The position numbers and the translations under genes are program-made. Shown here in pieces: positions 1 through 5,383 of a DNA stretch of 10,050 bases. The stretch is from positions 1-10,050 of the forward strand of contig VGEI01000102.1 in assembly GCA_016869415.1 (NCBI GenBank), read 5' to 3'. The notes below the pieces were generated by a model. It searched no databases. It saw only the letters and a list, made by a program, of their open reading frames with translations, and had not been told where the DNA came from. Every line of letters begins with the position of its first letter. Position 1 is the first letter of the stretch. Source of the DNA: Alphaproteobacteria bacterium (GTDB lineage: Bacteria > Pseudomonadota > Alphaproteobacteria > CACIAM-22H2).

Positions 1-18
1 GACGGATACTAGCGTCAA

Positions 19-94
19 TTCGGCCGGGGCACATCATCGCCGGAGTCGTGCTTGAGTTCGTCCATGCGTCATATGCGCTCTCGGCCCGGCCGAA
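19..94. repeat. 10-bp inverted repeat with long spacer
   Basis: TTCGGCCGGG at 19-28 is the exact reverse complement of CCCGGCCGAA at 85-94, with 56 bases between the arms. No gene is visible in the first 184 bases. The repeat could be a relic of a terminator belonging to a gene left of the window, a protein-binding pair, or chance in GC-rich DNA. No function is assigned. Confidence 0.35.
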
Positions 95-112
95 CTGCGC
101 GCGCCCCCGCTC

Positions 113-141
113 TTGAAAGCATTCAAAATCTGGGCTTAACT
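113..141 (+). promoter_or_regulatory. possible weak promoter of the Bug-family gene
   Basis: TTGAAA at 113-118 is followed after 17 bases by TTAACT at 136-141. The -35 is close to the sigma-70 consensus and the -10 is poor. It lies in the most AT-rich stretch before the gene and about 44 bases ahead of the start chosen at 185. Position and composition are the only support. Confidence 0.25.
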
Positions 142-184
142 TGACCCACTGCACCTCATGACTCGATCTGGAGAGGGCTCACCC

Positions 185-1150
185 ATGATGCGCTTCGCCA
201 TCACGCTCGCTGCAGGTCTGCTGGCCTTTGCCGCCGGCGCCCATGCCCAGGGGTACCCGAACCCAGCGCGCTCTATCCGGGTCATCGTGCCTTATGGGCC
301 GGGCCAGGCGACGGATCTCATGTGCCGCGCTTTCATCGAACAGCTTAAGACGACGCTGAACGCCACGATGGTGATCGAGAACCGCCCGGGGGCGGGCAGC
401 AATATCGGCGCCGCGGAAGCGGCGAAGGCCACACCCGACGGCTACACGCTGCTCTGCACCGGCAACGCCACGCATATCGGCAACCCGTTCCTCTACAGCA
501 ACATGGGCTTCGATCCGATGACCGACCTGGTGCCGATCACCGCCGTCGCCGGCACGGGCTTCGCGGTGCTGGCCGGCGCCAAGCACAAGGACATGAAGAT
601 CGGCGACCTCATCGCGATGGCCTAGGCTAAGCCCGGCCAGCTCACCGTCGGCCTGGCGAGTACCACGGCGCAGGTGGTCAACGGCATGTTCAACGACACG
701 GCCGGGATCGCGCTAACCAAGGTGCCCTATTCCGCCGGCAACCAAGGCCTGTTCCCCGATCTCATGCGCGGCGATACCGACCTGGTGATCGAGGCGATGC
801 CCTCTTCGCTTTCCCGCATCCGTGACGGACAGGTCAAGGCGCTCGCAGTCACCAACCCGACACGCAACTCCTTCGTCCCCGACGTGCCCACGCTGGCGGA
901 GAGTGGCATCGACCTCAAGCTGCTCGGCTGGAATGCCTTCTACCCGCCCAAGGGCACGTCGGCCGAGATCGTCGCGACGCTCAATCGGGCAGCCAACGAG
1001 GCGCTCAAGGCCCCGGTCGTCGCCCAGCGCATGGCCACGGTCGCCTCCGAACCGCTTGGCGGCTCGCCGGAACGGCTGATGGAGATGATCCGCGAGGACC
1101 GCGCTCGCTGGGAGAAGACGATCAAGGCGCTGGGGTTGAAAGCTGAGTGA
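185..1150 (+). pseudogene. Bug/TctC-family tripartite tricarboxylate transporter substrate-binding protein, interrupted by an amber stop
   Basis: Bug proteins are periplasmic solute receptors for TTT transporters and usually bind carboxylates. The start at 185 is chosen because GGAGAGG (170-176) sits 8 bases upstream. Residues 1-21 form a signal peptide ending AHA before QGYP. Family motifs follow: PYGPGQATD at about 36-44, ENRPGAGSNIGAA at about 67-79, the TPDGYTLL segment, and later VPYSAGNQ and VPTLAESG. At 623-625, codon 147, a TAG interrupts the frame; the same frame then continues with AKPGQLTVG to a normal TGA at 1148-1150. Read through, the protein is about 321 residues, the usual family length, so one base change is the only visible damage. 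The next ATG (674) has no evident ribosome site and would lack the whole N-terminal lobe. No TctA or TctB membrane gene is present, typical of orphan Bug genes. A sequencing error or a strain-specific nonsense mutation would look the same. Confidence 0.9.
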
Positions 1151-1171
1151 CGGCAGCGCCGTCATTCAGCT
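1141..1171 (+). terminator. strong hairpin overlapping the stop codon of the Bug gene
   Basis: AGCTGAGTGACGGC (1141-1154) pairs with 1158-1171 over 14 positions, 13 Watson-Crick and one G-U, around a 3-base loop AGC. The TGA at 1148-1150 lies inside the left arm. No T-run follows, so it is not a classic intrinsic terminator; it may protect the 3' end of the message or assist termination. The cupin gene and gapR also have gene-end hairpins in the same place relative to their stops. Confidence 0.6.
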
Positions 1172-1173
1172 GC

Positions 1174-1215
1174 GGCGTGCCAGCGCGAGGCAAAGCCTCG
1201 CGCGTCGCGCGCCTC
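1174..1215 (+). repeat. structured intergenic repeat, copy A (fixed flanks, variable hairpin core)
   Basis: The fixed 5' flank GGCGTGCCAGCGC (1174-1186) and fixed 3' flank 1200-1215 (starting GCGCGTC, ending GCGCCTC) are identical to those of copy B at 2254-2295. Between them the 13-base core differs. Here the 9-bp stem GCGCGAGGC (1183-1191) pairs with GCCTCGCGC (1195-1203) around loop AAA. The stem length and 3-base loop match copy B exactly while the inner five base pairs differ, so the stem is conserved by compensated change. It resembles a REP-like palindromic element; no named family could be matched by eye. Confidence 0.7.
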
Positions 1216-1233
1216 ATGGGACAATGAGATTTT
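1213..1233 (+). terminator. small hairpin followed by a short T-run
   Basis: CTCAT (1213-1217) pairs with ATGAG (1224-1228) around a 6-base loop, followed by A and TTTT at 1230-1233. The stem is only 5 bp and AT-rich, so it would be a weak terminator at best. It abuts the 3' flank of repeat copy A. The 9-mer CAATGAGAT (1222-1230) recurs on the opposite strand at 2304-2312 next to copy B, so it may belong to the element. Confidence 0.3.
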
Positions 1234-1280
1234 GAACGGCTCATGCTAGTTCGAGAACGAATTAGCTACCGCCGCGGTTC

Positions 1281-1299
1281 GCGCGAGCTTCGCTCGCGC
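1281..1299 (-). repeat. inverted hairpin just upstream of the cupin gene
   Basis: GCGCGAGC (1281-1288) pairs with GCTCGCGC (1292-1299) around loop TTC. Read on the minus strand it begins CCAGCGC, the same core that precedes the variable stem in copies A and B, so it may be a shortened copy in reverse orientation. It ends one base before the ribosome binding site GGAGGA (1301-1306) of the cupin gene and could affect access to it. Confidence 0.5.
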
Positions 1300-1311
1300 T
1301 GGAGGAACAGC

Positions 1312-2226
1312 ATGATCCAGAACGGTACCGTCTTCAAACTGTCCGACATTCCGCTGGAGACGCGGCTGCACGAAGGCCGGATGAAGCGCTACTCGATCCG
1401 CACCCAGGGCGCGCAGATCGTCTTCGGCACGATCACGCCGCAGCCTCTGGACAAGCAGAAGAACCATCGCGCGCCGCACGACCATCCCTACGACATGCTG
1501 CTGGTCGTACTCGACGGCTGCATGATGCAGGACGTCGAGGGTATCGATCACCCTGTCACCGGTGGCTCTGCCATGATCGTGCCTGCCTACTACATGCACC
1601 GTGGCTATGCCCAGGGCGACCGGTCGGCGGTGCTGTTCGAGATCTTCTCGCCGGTGCGACACGACTATATCGACCTGAACGACTACCAAAAGAAGGACTA
1701 CCCGGACGATGGCGCCCCCTGGGTGCGCGACCGTGAGCTCTTCTCCTGGACCAAGTGGACACGGAACGACAGCTGGAAGAAGAAGCCACCGCTCTACAAA
1801 CTGGCCGAGATGCCTGTTGACACGCGGCTGCACGAGGGCCGCATGCGGCGCCGGTCGCTGCGCACCCAGCAGTGCCAGACCGTGTGGGCCGAGATCACGC
1901 CGCAGAAGGGCAAGCAGGGCCACCACCGGGCGCCCCAGGATCATCCCTTCGACCAGCTGATCATCGTCAACAAGGGGCGGCTGTGCGTCGAGATCGGCGG
2001 CAGGGAGCAGGAGATGCCGCCGGGCTCCGCCGTCATCGTCCCGCCCTTCACCATGCACCGAAGCTACGCCGTGGGCGGCGACACGGTGGAGATGATGGAG
2101 ATATTCTCGCCGCCGCGCGCCGACTACGCACATCTCGTGCAGTGGCAGAACGAGGTCTTCCCCGACCAGGGCCAGCCCTGGGTCAACCCGGAATACGATT
2201 CCTGGAACAGGCCGCCGGGACTGTAG
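1312..2226 (+). CDS. two-domain cupin protein (bicupin), function unknown
   Basis: The start at 1312 is set by GGAGGA (1301-1306), 5 bases upstream; an earlier in-frame start at 1243 would translate the hairpin repeats and is rejected. The 304-residue protein is an internal duplication, roughly 8-146 and 162-298. Both halves share TRLHEGRM near the start, HRAPxDHPxD at the metal-site position, a proline-flanked strand then MHRxYA, and EIFSP near the end. In half one H52, H56, H58, D61 and H96 are candidate metal ligands. Half two keeps H205, H211, D214 and H249 but has Q209 where half one has H56, so the two sites may differ in metal binding. There is no signal peptide, so it is probably cytoplasmic. 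Cupins include dioxygenases, isomerases and decarboxylases; substrate cannot be inferred. Its neighbour, a carboxylate receptor gene, hints at organic-acid catabolism but is separated by 161 bases and hairpins. Confidence 0.85.
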   Translation: MIQNGTVFKLSDIPLETRLHEGRMKRYSIRTQGAQIVFGTITPQPLDKQKNHRAPHDHPYDMLLVVLDGCMMQDVEGIDHPVTGGSAMIVPAYYMHRGYAQGDRSAVLFEIFSPVRHDYIDLNDYQKKDYPDDGAPWVRDRELFSWTKWTRNDSWKKKPPLYKLAEMPVDTRLHEGRMRRRSLRTQQCQTVWAEITPQKGKQGHHRAPQDHPFDQLIIVNKGRLCVEIGGREQEMPPGSAVIVPPFTMHRSYAVGGDTVEMMEIFSPPRADYAHLVQWQNEVFPDQGQPWVNPEYDSWNRPPGL

Positions 2227-2250
2227 CGAACACGCACTTCACGTGTTCGC
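2226..2250 (+). terminator. hairpin at the stop codon of the cupin gene
   Basis: GCGAACACG (2226-2234) pairs perfectly with CGTGTTCGC (2242-2250) around a 7-base loop. It begins on the last base of the TAG stop codon. Five G residues follow rather than a T-run, so classic intrinsic termination is not supported. It occupies the same place relative to repeat copy B as the hairpin at 1141-1171 does to copy A, but with unrelated sequence. Confidence 0.55.
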
Positions 2251-2253
2251 GGG

Positions 2254-2295
2254 GGCGTGCCAGCGCTCTACGCAGTAGAGCGCGTCGCGCGCCTC
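2254..2295 (+). repeat. structured intergenic repeat, copy B (fixed flanks, variable hairpin core)
   Basis: This has the same layout as copy A, exactly 1080 bases downstream. The 5' flank GGCGTGCCAGCGC (2254-2266) and 16-base 3' flank (2280-2295) are identical to copy A. The core differs: GCGCTCTAC (2263-2271) pairs with GTAGAGCGC (2275-2283), again 9 bp, around loop GCA. All five variable base pairs have changed relative to copy A without any loss of pairing. Confidence 0.7.
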
Positions 2296-2315
2296 TTAAG
2301 ACTATCTCATTGCGG

Positions 2316-2352
2316 AGCGCTCTCGCGAATGCTGCGCATTCGCTGTAGCGCT
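2316..2352 (-). repeat. inverted, longer hairpin related to the structured repeat
   Basis: An outer stem AGCGCT (2316-2321) pairs with 2347-2352, then comes a 3x3 internal loop, then an inner stem GCGAATGC (2325-2332) with GCATTCGC (2336-2343) around a 3-base loop. Read on the minus strand it is preceded by CGCGCCAGCGC, sharing GCCAGCGC with copies A and B. It therefore looks like a diverged unit oriented with gapR, facing copy B across the convergent gap. Confidence 0.55.
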
Positions 2353-2355
2353 GGC

Positions 2356-2378
2356 GCGACAACGCTAGCGCGTTGCGC
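2356..2378 (-). terminator. hairpin immediately after the gapR stop codon
   Basis: CAACGC (2360-2365) pairs with GCGTTG (2370-2375) around loop TAGC; three further pairs (2356-2358 with 2376-2378) extend it past a bulged A at 2359. It abuts the gapR stop codon (2379-2381), so gapR, like the two plus-strand genes, ends in its own hairpin before a GCCAGCGC-type unit. There is no T-run. Confidence 0.5.
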
Positions 2379-2630
2379 TCAGGTATCCAGCGCGCGACGG
2401 TATAGCTCGAGTAGCTCGTCCTGCTCGCGGCGGTCGGCGACCTCCATCTTCCGCAGGCGGATCACCTGGCGCATGATCTTGGTGTCGAAGCCGTTGCCTT
2501 TGGCCTCGGAGTAGACTTCGCGGATGTCGGCCGCAAGCTCGGTCTTCTCCGTCTCGAGCCGCTCGATGCGCTCGACGAAAGACTTGAGCTTCTCCGCCGC
2601 AATGCTGCTGGTCGCACTTCCGTCCGCCAT
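2379..2630 (-). CDS. gapR: GapR-family (DUF2312) nucleoid-associated DNA-binding protein
   Basis: The 83-residue protein matches the DUF2312 family over its full length. A heptad-rich helix at about 12-45 (KLKSFVERIERLETEK) is followed by the very conserved EAKGNGFDTKIMRQVIRLRK at about 42-61, then a C-terminal helix rich in charged residues. In Caulobacter, GapR is a small chromosome-associated protein that binds overtwisted DNA ahead of replication and transcription and stimulates type II topoisomerases; the same job is inferred here. The start ATG at 2628-2630 gives the usual family length. The only ribosome-site-like sequence is a G-run just upstream. The gene lies 109 bases downstream of the hydrolase gene on the same strand. 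That gap holds tandem DnaA-box-like sites, so it may have its own promoter. It converges with the cupin gene across a hairpin-rich gap. Confidence 0.92.
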   Translation of the reverse strand: MADGSATSSIAAEKLKSFVERIERLETEKTELAADIREVYSEAKGNGFDTKIMRQVIRLRKMEVADRREQDELLELYRRALDT

Positions 2631-2704
2631 GGGGCCCCCAGTGAAGTCGTGGGCAACTCATAACGGTCGGCTGCGCGGAATCGCAAAGGAAAACCGCCCA
2701 CACT

Positions 2705-2721
2705 GTGAATAAGGTGAATAA
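2705..2721 (-). promoter_or_regulatory. tandem DnaA-box-like 9-mers upstream of gapR
   Basis: On the minus strand the sequence reads TTATTCACC followed directly by TTATTCACA. The second matches the relaxed DnaA-box consensus TTWTNCACA completely; the first differs only at the last base. On the plus strand this is GTGAATAA repeated with a 9-base period. The pair lies between the hydrolase stop and the gapR start, 75-91 bases upstream of gapR. It could instead be a direct-repeat operator for another regulator. Confidence 0.45.
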
Positions 2722-2739
2722 CGGGGAAGCCGGCGGCGG

Positions 2740-3882
2740 CTAGTCGATCCGGCGCAGCCGCGTGGCCAGCCGGGCGCCGCTCTGCTTGTTGGTCCAGGTG
2801 AAATCGAGCCGCCCGTCGGGCGCGAGGCGGCTGCTGAGGTTGCTCGAAGCCTGCGGCTCGCTGAAGGACAGCGTGCCGGTAGCGGCGTCGAATTCGCCAC
2901 GCCGCGGCGTGTACCCGGCCTGGCTATCGACATGGCGCGCCAGCGGCCCGAACGAATAGATGGCCCGCGCCCGGTCGCTGCCGACCTCCTCGACCACGAA
3001 CAGCACCTGGCGCCCGCTTGGATAGACGCCGTACCAGCGCCCGAGCATCCCAGCCAGCGCCGGCGGCGCGCCGGAGGGCGCCGGGCGTACGCGCCAGCCC
3101 TCGGGCAACACGAAATCCACAAGCTCCGAGGAAGCCGGCTCGCCACCGCAGGCGAAGCGCGGGGCTGGCGAGGTCGTCTCGAGGAAGTCGCGCAGGCAGG
3201 ACGCAAAGCGCCGGGCGAAGCCGCGTGTCAGGCCGACGCCATGTCCCGCCAAGCCGAAGGGCCGGTCGATGACATGGGCGATGATGCTGCGGCGCTCGAA
3301 GATTCCGCGCAACCTGTCGCCTCGTTCGCCTGGGTCGTAGTCATCGCCCTCGAAGAGAAAGATCAGCGTGCGTTCTGCCTTGACTACTTCCGCCAGCTCG
3401 TAGAGACCGGCGGCGTTGCGCATCCAGTGGGGCGAGCTCTCGCGCGTGCCGAAGGCGGCGGGCGCCAAGGCAACGATAGCATGCACCTGCTCATCGCTGG
3501 AGGCCGCGGCCAGCGAGATCCAGGCACCGAAACTCTGGCCGGCCAGCACGATCCTGGCGTAGCCCTCGCCGCGTAGCCTGCGCAGCGCGGCATAAAGGGC
3601 AGCGGTGGACGAGGGCAGGGTCTCCCCCGCCCAGCGGCGCTGCAGGCGGAAGACGTCCCAGCCGGACTCCTGCAGGGGGTCGAGGACGTAGGGTAGTTCG
3701 GGCGACGCCTCACTGACCGCGGCCAGGCCGTGGCTGTAGATCACTGCGCCCTTGCTCGCGGCCGGCCCACGCAGGGTCTTTTCGGGATAGCCCGGCAGCA
3801 ACTCGGTCTGCGCCGCTGCTGGTGCCGCAACCAGCAGCGCCAGCAGGAGCGCCGCCAGGATACGCATCGGACGGCGGCTCAA
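2740..3882 (-). CDS. secreted alpha/beta hydrolase with C-terminal beta-rich domain
   Basis: The 380-residue protein starts with a signal peptide: RR, a hydrophobic run at about 7-20, and AAA near 22-24 as likely cleavage site, so it is probably exported. An alpha/beta hydrolase domain spans about 40-235. It shows SHG at 50-52 (oxyanion region), the nucleophile elbow GQSFG at 115-119 with S117, an acidic candidate in EGDDYD (178-183), and H214 in GHGVG as the probable catalytic histidine. A separate beta-rich region from about 275 (GRWYGVYPSGRQ) to the end resembles small domains appended to many secreted alphaproteobacterial proteins. Substrate is unknown; esterase or peptidase activity is possible. 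The start at 3882 is TTG, overlapping the TGA of the DUF1244 gene, which suggests translational coupling; ATG at 3867 (residue 6) is a good alternative. Neither has a clear ribosome site. Confidence 0.82.
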   Translation of the reverse strand: MSRRPMRILAALLLALLVAAPAAAQTELLPGYPEKTLRGPAASKGAVIYSHGLAAVSEASPELPYVLDPLQESGWDVFRLQRRWAGETLPSSTAALYAALRRLRGEGYARIVLAGQSFGAWISLAAASSDEQVHAIVALAPAAFGTRESSPHWMRNAAGLYELAEVVKAERTLIFLFEGDDYDPGERGDRLRGIFERRSIIAHVIDRPFGLAGHGVGLTRGFARRFASCLRDFLETTSPAPRFACGGEPASSELVDFVLPEGWRVRPAPSGAPPALAGMLGRWYGVYPSGRQVLFVVEEVGSDRARAIYSFGPLARHVDSQAGYTPRRGEFDAATGTLSFSEPQASSNLSSRLAPDGRLDFTWTNKQSGARLATRLRRID

Positions 3883-4181
3883 TGCTTGTGCGGCCCGCCC
3901 TGCGCCTGGAACTTGGCCATCTGATCAGGCGTCGCTTCCTTCTGGTGCTTGGCCTTCCATTCGTCGTAGGGCATGCCGTAGACGATCTCGCGCGCCTTCT
4001 CCTTGTCCATCGGCACACCCTTGGCCTTGGCTGCCTCCTGGTACCAGTTCGACAGGCAGTTCCGGCAGAATCCGGCGAGATTCATTATGTCGAGATTCTG
4101 TACGTCGGAGCGGCTGCGCAGATGCTCGACCAGCCGGCGAAACGCGGCGGCCTCCAATTCGATGCGGGTCTTGTCGTCCAT
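3879..4181 (-). CDS. DUF1244 family protein
   Basis: This 100-residue protein has the hallmark motif NLAGFCRNCLSNWY at about 34-47, whose Cys39 and Cys42 form a CxxC pair, followed by VPMDKEKAREIVYGMPYDEWK (about 57-77). These are diagnostic of DUF1244, a small, widely conserved proteobacterial family without an established biochemical role. The CxxC pair might bind metal or be redox active, which is inference. ATG at 4179-4181 is preceded on its strand by GGGAGAG about 5 bases upstream, a good ribosome site. It lies 50 bases after the carboxylate-amine ligase gene and overlaps the start of the hydrolase gene, so it is probably co-transcribed with both. The histidine- and glycine-containing tail (GGPHKH) is unremarkable. 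Confidence 0.93.
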   Translation of the reverse strand: MDDKTRIELEAAAFRRLVEHLRSRSDVQNLDIMNLAGFCRNCLSNWYQEAAKAKGVPMDKEKAREIVYGMPYDEWKAKHQKEATPDQMAKFQAQGGPHKH

Positions 4182-4231
4182 ATCGCTCTCCCGAAATCCA
4201 GTGGTGTGTTGGCGGCAGTATACGGCGGCGG

Positions 4232-5383
4232 CTAGAGTCCCGCGACCGTTTCGCCGACCAGCCAGTCGACCACGGATTTAAGCGCCTCGGGCTTCGGCGC
4301 CCCGCCAACCAGGGCTTTGCTGTAGATGGCATGCTGGCGGTGGGCGGAGGTGCCGCGCTTGAGGATATCGCGCAGGCCCGCGATCTCGGCGGCGCAGCCG
4401 AAGCGCTCGGCCTCTGGTGCGGTCAGTTCGATCAGCTCCTCGAGCAGCGTGACGAAGGGCACGATCTGGCCCTTGCCGAAGTCGACCAGCCCCTCGTCGA
4501 TGCCGTAGCGCTGGGCGCGCCAGCGGTTCTCCTTGACCAGCATGTGCGGGTAGATGCGCCAGCGCTGGTTGCTGCGCCGCAGGCGCCAGAGCAGACCGAG
4601 TATGCACTGGAACATGGCAGCGAGGCCGGCCGCATCGTCGAGCCGCGTGGTCACATCGGTGATGCGCATCTCCAAGGTCGGAAAGCGGGCCGAGGGCCTG
4701 ATGTCCCACCACAGCTTGGTCGGATCGTCGATCAGCTTTGCGTCGAGCAGCCGCCGCACCTGGCGTTCGTACTCGCCGTAGCTCTCGAAATAGTCGGGCG
4801 GGCCGGTGCGCGGCAGCTCATTGAATACGGCAATACGGTAGCTCTTCAGGCCCGTGTCGTCGCCGCGCCAGAAAGGCGAGGAAGTCGAAAGCGCCAGCAG
4901 ATGCGGCAGGAAATACATCGCCTGGTTCATCAAGTCGATGCGCAGCTCGTTGTCGGGAATGCCCACATGGACATGCAGCCCGCAGATCAGCAGGCGCCGT
5001 CCCACGCCCTGCAGATCAGCGGCCAGGCTGCGATAGCGCTCTTTCTCGGTCGCCTTGGCCCCGCCCCATTCGGCGAAGGGATGCGTGGAGGCGGCGATCG
5101 GCGCGAGACCGTGCTCGCCCGCCACCTCGGCGACGATGCGCCGCGCCGCCGCCAGCTCGGCCCGGGCCTCGCTGACCGTCCGGCAGATGCCTGTCTGCAC
5201 CTCAATCTGGGCACGCAGGAATTCCGGCGTCACGCTGGCGGCACGGCCACCGAGCGAAGCCAGCCGCCTCTCGCACTCAGCCAACAGCGCCGGTGGCGGA
5301 TCGTTGGCCAAGGCCCCCGTGGCCCGCTCGACCAGCAGATACTCCTCCTCGATACCGACCGTGAAAGGTGGCTCGTTCACCAT
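4232..5383 (-). CDS. carboxylate-amine ligase, glutamate-cysteine ligase type 2 (GCS2/YbdK) family
   Basis: The 383-residue protein has the full set of GCS2 motifs: FTVGIEEEYLLVE at 7-19, THPFAEW at 100-106, CGLHVHVGIPD at 134-144, FPTLEMRITDV at 234-244, and KENRWRAQRYG at 284-294. The family uses ATP to join a carboxylate, usually the gamma-carboxyl of glutamate, to an amine. YbdK has weak glutamate-cysteine ligase activity, and the real substrate is often unknown. The acidic residues of EEEY and the histidines of LHVHVG fit the ATP/metal site. Its ATG (5381-5383) overlaps the TGA of the methyltransferase gene by 7 bases, indicating coupling. The amidohydrolase two genes upstream could act on a related glutamyl compound, but nothing in the sequence proves this. 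Length is normal for the family and the gene looks intact. Confidence 0.92.
   Translation of the reverse strand: MVNEPPFTVGIEEEYLLVERATGALANDPPPALLAECERRLASLGGRAASVTPEFLRAQIEVQTGICRTVSEARAELAAARRIVAEVAGEHGLAPIAASTHPFAEWGGAKATEKERYRSLAADLQGVGRRLLICGLHVHVGIPDNELRIDLMNQAMYFLPHLLALSTSSPFWRGDDTGLKSYRIAVFNELPRTGPPDYFESYGEYERQVRRLLDAKLIDDPTKLWWDIRPSARFPTLEMRITDVTTRLDDAAGLAAMFQCILGLLWRLRRSNQRWRIYPHMLVKENRWRAQRYGIDEGLVDFGKGQIVPFVTLLEELIELTAPEAERFGCAAEIAGLRDILKRGTSAHRQHAIYSKALVGGAPKPEALKSVVDWLVGETVAGL

Noticed and set aside
623..625. Programmed readthrough or recoding at the TAG
   Set aside because: There is no special context or structure around the codon, and the family does not use recoding; a nonsense mutation or sequencing error is simpler.
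674..1150. Separate gene starting at ATG 674 after the amber codon
   Set aside because: It is the C-terminal part of the Bug-family protein in the same frame, with no ribosome binding site and no signal peptide.
1243..1311. In-frame N-terminal extension of the cupin protein from ATG 1243
   Set aside because: It would translate an inverted hairpin repeat into a low-complexity Arg/Ser stretch, while ATG 1312 has a strong ribosome binding site and begins the conserved protein.
1246..2133. 295-codon open frame on the minus strand
   Set aside because: It is antisense to the bicupin gene, with no motifs and biased composition.
1141..2378. CRISPR array or tandem repeat array
   Set aside because: Only two full units, over 1 kb apart with a gene between them, and no spacer-repeat periodicity.
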